64,000 bases of DNA from contig NW_005434643.1 of NCBI RefSeq assembly GCF_000315625.1, positions 466,190-530,189 on the forward strand, given 5' to 3'. A program made the position numbers and the translations under genes. The stretch is from Guillardia theta CCMP2712 (Eukaryota; Cryptophyceae; Pyrenomonadales; Geminigeraceae). The notes under the pieces are model-generated. The model saw only the letters and a list, made by a program, of their open reading frames with translations. It searched no databases and was not told the DNA's origin. Numbering within the stretch: position 1 is the stretch's first letter; the number at the start of each line of letters is the position of its first letter. This document shows, piece after piece, positions 11,143 through 21,400 of this stretch.

Positions 11143-14105
11143 GTTCAAGCTCAGGCACCTGTAATGGCCTTCTGCGTGTTCTTCACTCCCGTATTCTTCC
11201 CGATGCTCTGCTCGCAGATGGTCGCGTTGGGCGAGGAGACGATGGGGGGAACGAAGGTGTCAGTGGTTGGGTCTGTGGCTGACAGGCTGTAGTCGAACTG
11301 GAACTTGTACAGAGCAACTCCAACGCTGACGACGACGACGAGGATGTCGAAGTAGGTCCACACCTCGACGGGAACGAACATCCACTCTCTTTTGATGACG
11401 GTCTGCCCCAAGAACTCGAAGACAAAGGCAGAGAGAACAAACAGGGTGATGATGCCAGCAATGGGAGAGTCGCGACCCAGGCAGTCGTTGAGCGAGGGGT
11501 CGGGGTTGATGTCAGGGCTCAAGCTCAGGCCAACCGCAAGGTCTCCGAGGATGAGGAGAAGCATGGTCACGGAGAAGCTGACCGAGTCCAGGAGCCTTGC
11601 CAGCGCTACCTTCCTGTGAGGAGGTCAAGCGCAACGGATGTGTCAAACGCGAGCTATTACCAGCCTGATATTGCAACTGACATGCTGTGCAAGGGAATGC
11701 TGTTCATGTAGACATTTCCATTCTGACAGCCGCGGAACACCAGGATCTTTCCCTGATACTTGCATGCACTGCGGAAAGTCAGACGAGGCTTCGGTCAGCC
11801 AGCAACCTCTACCAGCATGAGTTGACTGGTATCTGATGATCCCACGACTTCAAGGGCTCAGAGAGGTCGACGTCATCCTCCACCTTTCCTCTCCAGATCT
11901 TCATGGTCCCATCCATGGAGGTCGTGAAGAGGACGGGCACTTTCAGACCTGTAAAGACGTTGACGCTCGTGACACATCCTGAATGCCCCAGCAGCTGCTG
12001 GGCTGCCTCGCCCAGCTGCAGGTCTATGATCTTGATGGCTCCGTTTGAACAGCCGGCGGCGAGAAAGTTCTTGGTCACGGCCATGGTGTTGACGACGAAG
12101 TAACCTTCAACCTGCCATCTAACTGTCAGCTGCAGCTGGCAGCGAGCAGGCCAGCAGACCGCCTTTGCTTTCATCATGACATCCACAGAGAAAGAAACTT
12201 TCCCCAGCAGTGATTCCCCAGCCTTGTCGTCCCTGTAGACAAACCTATCATGGCAAATTGAAGGTATGGAGAGGTCTTCACCACTCATAGAGCAACACAA
12301 TTACGTGCTCGTCGCCCAGCAATCGTTTCAGGTCTAAAGTATAGGAGGCTTCCCAAACGGGCCTTTCTCTCGAGACAGATGCCGTTTGAAACTTGTCGGT
12401 TTGAAACAACAGCCTGCAGAAGTAAGTCTTGCTCTTGTTGGGCTTGGTAGGGTCCTGATGCAACATCAGTCTGAAGAATGTTGGGCCAACAAGCTGGTTG
12501 ATCGTACAGGCAGGTTCTTGGCTCGCTCGATCTCAACCTGTAGACGAGACACATCTCGAGTGGCGATCTTCTCATACTTGACGCGCAAGAAGATCTGGGT
12601 GCGAGTGCCCTGGTAGTGCTCGGGATCATCGGAGTGCTTTTCTGCTGCCAGCTTCGAGTCGTCGAAGGACATGCTCGTTTGAAGAATGAAGTCCATCGAG
12701 TTCACTCCTGGCACAACAAGACAAGGGAGTGAGAAATCAACCCCGACATGCCTCATCCCCGCACACACCTGAATCGAAAGACAGGACTCTGAAGCAATCT
12801 GCTGAGATGACGTCCCAGATTCGAACCGTCTGCTATAGTTAGCAGGAGATTGTTGACACGGAGGCGAGGCTCACAGCGTCTAGCGATGCTGTGAAGAGCT
12901 GCTGCGTTCCATGCGCGTCCAAAATCTTCATGCTCGTCACTGAGTCCCGATGTCCCTTGTACACGGTGATCGCTGTCCCCGTCTCAATATTCCACATGAT
13001 CGCCCGGTAGTCATGAGAGGCTGGAGGAGGGTTGAGCGCGTCATAGCATGCAGCAGACAGTGGGCCAGCAGATTGACCTGAGAAAAGGCGGAGACGAGGG
13101 ATGATGTGCAAATCGATGGCAACGTGCAACTTAGAGTTTCGTTTCTGTTTGAGGCTTGTTGCGTTGATGAGGAAGAACTCAAGCCTCTTGGACGTATGGT
13201 GCCACGTGATCTCGAGCTTGCAGCCTTGTCGTCACAAGGTAACAGACAAGGGAAGCAGGGAATACCGAGAGATTGCAGACATGCGATCCATCTTTCATCA
13301 TGGTGAAGGTCTTGGTTACGACGAGGTCGCTGTGGAGGAAGAACAAATTCAGTATGCATAGAGGGCTCGAATCTCCTTCAACTCACTAATTCGCTTTGAT
13401 CTCGAACAAGTCCGCAAATGGCAGGTAGACCGCACCTATCTCATCTTCGTGGCCGTCCACTACGGATTGCTCGTACCTGGATCTCACTCGATCAAGAACT
13501 GTAACGGCTGACACGCTTACTTTGAACCCACAGAGTGACTGTAATGAGCGTGTCCCGCCCTTCCGTTTGAAACTCGAGACGCTCGTTCCACACACAATTC
13601 TTCGAGACGATCGCAACTCCGCTGCACTTCCTGAAAGATTTCGCAGCCTCGACGACATGGGTGCAAACAGCCGAAATCAAATCATGGTGCCCTTCCATCA
13701 TTCGGATGCATCTCTTTGTAGCGGTAGAGAACATACGAACAATGGCGTCGTAGGAGCCTGTGATCAGAACCTCTTCCCCATCAACCTCTGCCACCCACAT
13801 GCATGAGACGGCATCGAGGTGCCCCTCAAACATGCTGATGTACAGTTTGTTGGCAGGATCTGTATATCACACATCAACTTGTCAGCACCAGAGGCATGCG
13901 GAAACAGTTTCATACCAGCATGCTGCTCCAGGATATCGCCGTACTTGTCTGTGACGTACTCGGCCCTTCGCTTCAACACCGGCACGTTGTCGTTGATGTT
14001 GAGGAGGTCTCTTCGCACCAGCTCGTCCTTGGTTTCCTCTGCCTTGACCTGCAGCGCCACATCTGCTGACACGAGCGCGCGCTTGCTCGCGTGAGGCTGA
14101 GCCAT
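10595..14105 (-). CDS. WD40-C2-voltage-sensor-like multidomain protein, 892 residues
   Basis: Sixteen exons join in phase from ATG 14105 to TAA 10595: 14105-13916, 13859-13532, 13476-13387, 13329-13266, 13216-13078, 13020-12875, 12829-12769, 12707-12508, 12454-12282, 12244-11813, 11768-11661, 11613-11159, 11059-10950, 10885-10788, 10724-10706 and 10660-10595. WD40-type blades appear early (MFEGHLDAVSCMW), in the middle (ETGTAITVYKGHRDSVTSMK, then TVRIWDV), later (LLGHSGCVTSVNV, DGTMKIW) and at the end (LFSASGDRTVIMWDI). C2-like segments lie between them, the clearest around residues 395-480 (RLQVEIERAKNLP ... GESLLGKVSF). Residues 655-825 look like a voltage-sensing domain: S1 655-675 with Asp668, S2 697-719 with Glu710, S3 728-746 with Asp733 (WTYFDILVVVVSV), and S4 797-825 with Arg at 798, 801, 805, 811, 814, 818, 824 and 825. 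No pore helices follow. The role is inferred: membrane-potential sensing coupled to a scaffold. The weakest joins are those around exons 13 and 14. Confidence 0.75.
11083..11141. repeat. (AGC)n / (CTG)n microsatellite inside an intron
   Basis: About 20 uninterrupted AGC units on the plus strand. In the minus-strand gene they read CTG and fall inside the intron 11158-11060, between the S3-containing and S4-containing exons. The poly-Ala, poly-Ser or poly-Gln frames it creates are not supported as coding. Confidence 0.9.
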
Positions 14106-15280
14106 TGCGGGGGAGCTATCAAGGTTGAGGGGCCTGCACTATGCCTGACTTGAGGCAATCACACTGATCTCTGAGGGCGGAACCTGCTTCTGAGTCAACC
14201 AGAGCTTGCTGTCGCAGTCACCAACAGCACTCGGTTGCAGTTCAAGTGCCCTCATGCCATACGGTTTGAGCCGCCAGCGTGCCTGGAGCATCAGCTCAAG
14301 TCAGTGAACGCTCTCTGACTTCATCATCAACTTTCGATCGATTTCACTTCCGACGAGCCCGGCAAGAACCCGCTACTCCATTGAAGTGACAGCATCAGTC
14401 GGAGCCTGGGCGCATGACAGCGTAGGCTTGTACTGAGGCATCTAACTGACCTCGATCTGACTCTACTAAGCCTCATCAAGCATTCCCTCAGCGGGCCAGT
14501 AGTCACGCTGCCGCGATGATCCTCGTCTCTCCTCCCTTACCGGCAAGCAGTCTGAGGCTCAGGCGTCGACAGCCATTGGGCACCGAACGGTAGCTGCCTC
14601 ACCCCGACCGTTCCGTGAAGCAGCCTGCTAGTTGTGGCGCCCGGCACCGACTCGTCGGAGACGGTCGGTCGGTCCGGGGGGCCGCCCCGGGCCGGGCCCG
14701 GGCCCACTCCGGAGTCCCGGACGGCGCCGTTCACCGGCGTGGCGCGGTACGGTCACGGGTGACTCCGGCGACTCGGAGGGAGGGCCGAGTCCGATGGCCC
14801 GGGCCGCCAAGTCACGTCCCGGTCACGACTACGGTACTGACTTATTAGTAGTCACCCGACTCGGCCGCGATCGGACGGGCACGCCGGTGCCACCGTGCCC
14901 GGCCGCCGCCGGTGGCCGACCGTGACTGTCGAGTCCCGGCGGGCCGGGCCCCTGGGCCCCGGGCCCGGCCCACCCGTGACCCGGACCCGGCCCGGGCCGG
15001 GCGGCCGCCCGCCGCCGCCGCCCCGGACAGTGCCGCTGTGCAGTGCGGTGACCGCAGGCGGCTAGCCAAGTGCTGAAGTCACTAACCACAGTGAGATGCG
15101 GCGCCGCGCCCGGCGCCGCCGACGGCGGCCCCGGCGCGGAGCCTCGGCGGAGTCCAGCAGCCTGAGTCACGGGAGTCGGACTCGCCCGCCGCTCCGACCG
15201 CTCACCGTGCCAGGCCGCCTCCTTCCTTTTTGGGCCACGAGGGTGACGCCCGGGCCCAGTTCGCAGTCAGATGGCTGACC
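14106..15280. other. GC-rich palindromic-word island, no gene
   Basis: From about 14150, and most strongly 14600-15280, the DNA is very GC-rich and built from words such as CCGGGCC, GAGTCAC, GGTCACG, CGACTCGG and GGCCGG. Overlapping Arg/Pro/Gly-rich frames on both strands are by-products. Its 5' side holds the promoter region of the minus-strand WD40/C2 gene, but no TATA-like element stands out. Confidence 0.6.
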
Positions 15281-16762
15281 ACCTATACCACCCCCCATTC
15301 ACCCTTCTATCACCCCCTGTTTTTACATTCAGCTGATCTCAATCCCTGCAACCACCCACCCCCTCTTCGAGGACATCCGATTCCCGCGCTGTCCGTCGAT
15401 CCTCATCACACCCCCTTTCCCGCCAGATCCGTAAAAGTGAGTATTACAAACTCGTGCAAAAACCTTTTAAATGCTTCCTCTTTGGTACATCATCAATACA
15501 AAAGTAGTTTTATTCCAGTTCCCGGCAATGCGGTGGTAGGGTCCTTACCAGTGGGACATGGGACCCGTATTCGAGAGGGGAGAGGATCAACTTCCAACGT
15601 GGTGGTGGTGTACCCCAACATACTAGGGGTGGTTGAGCCAGCAAAGACTCAAATTCTGCAAGCCTACAAGCACTAAAAATAGCAACAAAAAGCTATACAT
15701 CTGATATATAATGTACCAGCATGTCGCAAATAATTTTGTGGTGGTAGCATTCTTTTGTACCATCAATCTTCTTTTCTACCGACATGCGGTATCACGAATT
15801 TATTTTGTCTGTACCAAAGATTCTGGACTTTCTGTGGTCAACAGGGCACATACCCACCTAGATTACTAAAAATTGAAGCCCTTCGGCTTTGGATGTCGGG
15901 TGGAGGGTTGTCATCGTCATCGTCGCATTCGGACGGATGAACCCCTCTCTAAGGGCGGATCCTGGTGAAAGGAGTGGATAAGGGGGGTGGTACATTTGTA
16001 TCCAGCTACCGGTGTAAATTCCCTGATACAATCATCTGTCTCCTATGGTGGGTGCACAAAGCGAAGGCCTGCAGGGTGGGTACTCATTCAAAATTTCAAT
16101 TCGATACCCTCAGGGGGTGGTATCACAACAGGGTGTGTATGGGGTAGTAATTCACACAGTCCACCCAGGACCGGTCCTTTTAGATCAATCTTCTTGCCAT
16201 GACCTAGGGGAAAAGGGGGTGGGAGCAAAAGTCCTAATCTAATGTGAGGGTGGAGACTGTCCGACTAAAGGGGTGGAACCTTCCACAGGCTCTCTCACCC
16301 CCTGCAAACTACCCCTACCCACGTTGACCTGTACCCCACCCCCACAAATATATTCATCTCCAAGCACCCATCCTTTAATTGGATGGATTGATTCGGTTTG
16401 ACCAAGAGCGTGACCGCTACCCATGGAACCAGACCCCCTACCCCTTCTCAATATACCCCTACCCATAGAATCAGTGTTTATTGGTGATCAAGGTCTATAT
16501 CTATACCAATTCTTCCTACTCCTAGGTACACCCTACCCTACCAAAAAAGTTCTGCTACAGCACCCACCCTTAGACATTTGAACCCCACCCTGTATTGATT
16601 TCTATGCCTCCTAGCTTACCACCCCCACCAGCTAAATTGGAACTTTCGCTCTTGTTTGACCAGCATCTACCCACCCTGCTGACATGTTCCACCCCACCCA
16701 TTTTCAAATATAGTACCCCACCCCGCAGATTTCACTCGGTCTGGTTTTGCCGCGGCGGCAAC
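15281..16762. other. ACCCC/CACCC-rich island, no gene
   Basis: An abrupt change from the GC island at about 15280 to sequence rich in ACCCC, CCACCC, CCCTACCC and the complementary GGGGTGG, separated by AT-rich words. G runs of 3-6 nt occur many times on both strands. No coding region is supported until the ATG at 16763. Confidence 0.6.
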
Positions 16763-18218
16763 ATGGGCAGGAATGTGTCCCTGCAGTTGAAGCTCGTGAA
16801 TGGCGCGACAGTCGCAGTTTCCGTCCCCTCTTCTTCGACAGTGTCCGCTTTGAAGAAGATCGTGGCGGAGAAGGAATCCATACCAGTAGAGAAGCAGCGG
16901 GTGAGTGAAATGGATCCTTGTTGTTATGGCGCCATCCAGCCCGTCCTGCGTTGATTTGCAATACGTTGATTGGGAGCGCCATTGGAGTGTTTATGTCATC
17001 ATGTTGCCATTGATTTATGTGTACACTTTGTATTCTCGATTTATGTGCTTGGCACGATCAACGGTCCCTGCATTGTGAGAGGGAACTGACATAGAATCTT
17101 TCGTGAGAAGCAATGCGAAACCCACTATCCTCGGTGTTTCTGTTTCAACAACTGTTCTTATTTTCTGTTGCTGACATGTTTTCCTTCAGATTATTTATGC
17201 TGGGAAGGAGCTTGATGATGCAAGCACCTTGGCCGAGAGTGAAGTTGAATCCGGCGCACAGATGTTCGTGGTAGTGCGAACTGCAAAAGGACTGCAGATC
17301 CACGTCAAGACTCTGAAAGATCGCTTTTTCATCATCAACGCTGACCAGACTACCACCGTCCTTGACGTGAAACATAGAGTTGCAGAACAAGATTCCCAAT
17401 GGGAGGTTACGCGCCAGCGCATGATCTTTCAAGGCAAGGAACTATTGGACTCAAAACTCATCGTCAACTGTGGGCTCCATGACGAAACACCAACGGTCCA
17501 CCTAGTCATGCGCCCTCCAGCGCCAGGAACAGCAAGGAGGCGAAAGGACGACAGCTCTCTCAAGACGAGCACTAGCGCGAAATCAAAGTCTAGGAGTTCA
17601 CCAGTGGTGAAGGTTGAATCGAGTGCGTGCGCGAGCCCTGAAGACGACTACCGTGATTGCCGTGTCAACGGTGACCTCATCACCGAGAACATTCCCATGG
17701 AGTTTGAGACTGCATGGTCTGAGTTCGAAGTTGAAGCCAGATCCACATCGGCATCGGCACAGTGGGAGAACGCGGTCCAGCTGATGCCTACTGGAGGGCA
17801 CGGGAATTCTCCTGGATCAGATGAGAGCTTGGCTGTGATTGAAGCTCTGGATGTGAGCGCGATCGACCTTGGGACTCTTCCTTCCTCATCCCCAGTGTTC
17901 ACTGACATGGTTGCCAACACGAAGGTTGAAGGCTTCGAAGAGCTCCCAGTGCCGTCGACACAGGGTAGGGCTTACGACCTGAGCAAAGTAGATGAAAAGC
18001 TTCGCAAGCGGCTGCTGAAGAACCGTCTCTCTGCGGAGAGATCCAGACAAAGGAAGCAAGCCCATGTGGAGTCACTGGAGTTCGAACTTTCTTGTTGCCG
18101 GTCAGAGAATGAGTATCTCAAGAAGAAAGTCGCATCGCTGGAAGCTCAGTTGGCAGCTCTCTCCATGGCAGCAGGGTCGAACCAAAGCGCCTACCGCAAG
18201 GAAGTCGCCGTCTCCTAG
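16763..18218 (+). CDS. Tandem ubiquitin-like domains fused to a bZIP DNA-binding domain
   Basis: Two exons, 16763-16900 and 17190-18218, join in phase 0 to give 388 residues. Residues about 5-76 form a ubiquitin-like fold by pattern (LQLKLVNGATVAVSV, then a helix, IPVEKQR, IIYAGKELDD). Residues about 79-155 form a second one (LQIHVKTLKDRF, VLDVKHRVAEQ, RMIFQGKELLD, VHLVMRP). After a Ser/Glu-rich linker comes a basic region with the N-x7-R signature (KNRLSAERSRQRKQ, Asn about 324 and Arg about 332). A zipper follows with Leu/Cys/Leu/Leu/Leu at about 342, 349, 356, 363 and 370. No terminal Gly-Gly follows either UBL, so they are probably integral interaction domains (inference). The predicted role is a dimeric transcription factor with links to ubiquitin receptors or the proteasome. 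An AATAAA lies 68 nt after the stop. Confidence 0.9.
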
Positions 18219-18285
18219 ACATCTCTTACTAACGCTACCCTTGTGTTCGGATTGTGCGACTTGCGCCCCTCCGCTCATGTCTGAA

Positions 18286-18291
18286 AATAAA
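18286..18291 (+). terminator. AATAAA polyadenylation signal of the UBL-bZIP gene
   Basis: Canonical hexamer 68 nt after the stop at 18218 on the plus strand. Confidence 0.7.
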
Positions 18292-18365
18292 CCTACTAAT
18301 CCGCACTGACTGCGCTTTCTCTAAAGAGATTTTCCATGGACGACAATGGAACGTGATAGTCAAAG

Positions 18366-18371
18366 TTTATT
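18366..18371 (-). terminator. AATAAA polyadenylation signal of the ARF-GEF gene
   Basis: TTTATT on the plus strand reads AATAAA on the minus strand, 43 nt past the stop at 18414. A second copy at 18397-18402 is closer to the stop. With the plus-strand signal at 18286 this makes a compact convergent pair. Confidence 0.55.
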
Positions 18372-18413
18372 TTTGTCTGGGACAGGAGGTTATGGATTTA
18401 TTTACATCAAGTG

Positions 18414-21400
18414 CTAGTGGCCAGTCACGTTATGGAGAGTTTCCTGTAAGCTGTGCAAATCAGGCACGAAAGAGCGAACCCGTTTGATCTGCTTGTGGTG
18501 ATGATGGATAGACGGACAAATACGTTCAGTCTCTGCTTCATCGTCATCCTCTTTCGCTCCATCCTCTGTCCTCCCCTTACCTGACCACAGCTCGTCGATC
18601 AACTCCAAGTTCTTGCCATGGAACTCCTCGTCCCCTTCCAGCGTCTCGAGGAGAGCGCTGAGATGGTGAGGTGCGCAGTCAGTGGTGATGGGGTTGCTGT
18701 TGCGCTTGAAGTAGCTTTCCGTGGAGACCTTGAGCAGCTCCCATACCTGCCAAAGAGTCAGAGCTGATGCAGGAGATCGAGACGGCAGAATCAAGGGCAA
18801 GAAAGCACACTGAAAGAAGCTGCAGAAGGGGGAGAGGAGGAGGGGGAGTAGAGGGGAGGGGGAGGAGAAGGAGGAACCTGCATAAAGTATCCAGCATCTG
18901 AGATCCTCCTGTAGTGAGTTTGCAGGACGAGGCAAGAAAGGCTCCATGCTCGAAAGATGTTCTTCTCTAAGTTAGGGCAGGGCTTGTCCTCCACCTGCTG
19001 CCCGGTGAGACCAGACAGGGAGGACAGAAAGCAGCTGCTATGTTACCTCGTCCAGCATCTCTGCCACGAGCTTGACGAGAACCTGTCCCAGACGTTGAGA
19101 TAGGAGGAGAGACGAGAAGAACGTTGGGACAGGAGAAGGAGTGAGGAGGAAACGCGTACCTGCTCGAAGAAACGCACCCATTGCTGATCCTTGACTTCCT
19201 CAAGAAACGACGAGAGAACGATTCTGCAACATGGTCAGCAACCGGCGCAAGACTCTCGTCGCACCTCTCGTAGGTGAGGAGCCCGTAGTCCCTCCTGTCT
19301 CTCAAGGACCGCGACTCCTGTCCGTCTTGTCAGGCAAGCTCAACACATTCCGAATGCAGAAGAGAAGCAGGAGATGAGGCAAGGAAGGAAGTAGGAAGGA
19401 AGAGAGGGGAGGGGAGGAGGAGGAGGAGGAGGAGGAGGAGGAGGAGGAGGAGGAGGGAAGGAAAGCCTGACCAGGCAAACTTTGTGCATCGTCTCCACTA
19501 CATGCATCCAGAGCGCGTGCGTTGACTGAGAGGTTGAGTTGCCTTCGGGGAGGAGGAAGAGGTCCTCCTTGAAGCCTGTGGGGAGATGAGGAGATGAGAT
19601 GCCGGCGGTCAGCGATCACCGCATGCTCGACGCTTCTCGAGGGAGAGAACTCTGAGATAGCTCGCGAAGATGAGATCGACGGACTGACATGTCTAGTAAG
19701 AGCTGGCACGTAACGAACCAGGAAGCTGAAAGGGCAGAGGAAGAGAAGGATGTGACGGAGGAGGAGGAGGAGGAGGAGGAGAAAGCCGATGCTTCGGCTC
19801 ATATTCCTCACCTTGCGTGACAAGTCGTCGTTTGCGATGAAGACAGCAAACACACCACAAGCCTACAGCAAACATGAGCAAGACAGGAACAGAAAGCAAC
19901 AGGGGCGGAAATGGACAAGCAGCAAGTAGGAGGGGAAGAGCTGGTGATAACCTTGACTATCCTAGTAAAGTTCGCCGTCGCCATCATGGACTCGTCGAGG
20001 ACTATCATCGCCAGCGCCTCCAGCGCGAGGGTGGAGGTCGACGGGTATCGGCACATGCGCTGGGAGGAGATGAGAAAGGATAGAGGGAGAGCAGCGGCAG
20101 ACCTCGAGCACCGATACAACCGCATCGCAGAGCTTGCCGGCCCTGACAGCAGACAGGTTCCTCTGCTCGCGCGCGTCAGTCGAGTGCTTGCTCCTCGTAT
20201 CCGGGTCACCTGAACGATGGTGAAGAGATGCGGCATGCTCTCGTCTGCCAAGCTGGAAACTGATGGAAATCCCAGTGGTCAAATGAAGGAAAAGAGGAAA
20301 AAGGAACAAAGAGCGCAGCAGCGGGAGGGGATGGTGGGAGGAAGGGGAGGAGGAGGGCAAGGAGGACTGGAGGTGGAAAGTTGAACGGAGAGGATTGAGG
20401 AGGAGAGCATTCAAGGCGTCAGGGCACTCACATAGTTCCTCGGTCAAGTTGTTCATGAGCCAAAGGATTCCAACAACATCTCCAATCACTTGCGGCTTCT
20501 GCCACGGCCAACAAGTCAAATCGCAATCACCATTTTTGTCATCGTGATCGATTGCCCATCCTCTCCCCATTGCTCTCCTCTCCCCTCCCCTCCCCTCCCC
20601 TCCCCTCCCCTCCCCTCCCCTCCTCCTCTCCCCTCCCCTCCCCTCCTCTCCTCTCCTCTCCTCTCCTCTAATTTCACCGTTGAGATCGCGTTGTTCCCAA
20701 TCTGCAGCAGGCCGACTACCATCATGTCTACTAGCTCCTTGGGAGTCGAAACTGTTCATATCATCATGTCAATGTTCAAGTACATGTCTTTGTGCACACC
20801 AATGAAGGCAATCATTACGATGCCAATCATCATCGTCAACAAAAACATAACCCACTTCACCATCACCATCATCGCCAGTAGAAACATCAACACAAACCAT
20901 TTTCGATCGAAGGAGAGAGCCCGTGAAAGATCCAGGGCCACAAGGAGGAGATGCGGTGCTGGTTGTTGTTGACGAGGAAGAGTAGGAGTTTGAGAGCAGT
21001 GACTTGTCTCTTCTGCAACTCTCTAGTCGACCTCCTCCCGCTCTTGTCTACTGAATGTTTGTCCTCCTCCTCCTCAACCTGCAACTCGATCTTCAGCCCC
21101 CCGCCTCATCGCTCTCGCATACCGTTTTCTCCCTCCTCCTCTTCTTTGCTACCCTCCCTCCCTCTNNNNNNNNNNNNNNNNNNNNNNNNNNNNNNNNNNN
21201 NNNNNNNNNNNNNNNNNNNNNNNNNNNNNNNNNNNNNNNNNNNNNNNNNNNNNNNNNNNNNNNNNCCCTCCCTCCCTCCCTCCCTCCCTCCCTCCCTCCC
21301 TTCCCTCCCGTCCCACTTTTCTCCCCTCCTCTCAGCTTCCTTGTCTTCTGCCCGCATGCTCAGCTCCCCCCTGCTCTCACCTCGGCCGCATTTTTTGTCA

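Noticed and set aside
10936-11148. Poly-Ala frame on the minus strand
   Set aside because: It comes from the CTG repeat. The S4-like frame of the same DNA joins in phase to both neighbours, and this one does not.
14537-15278. Several Arg/Pro/Gly-rich frames of 60-113 codons on both strands
   Set aside because: High GC removes stop codons; overlapping frames on both strands with no motifs.
15281-16762. True telomere repeat array
   Set aside because: CCCTACCC-like words are scattered and irregular, not tandem, and occur in both orientations.
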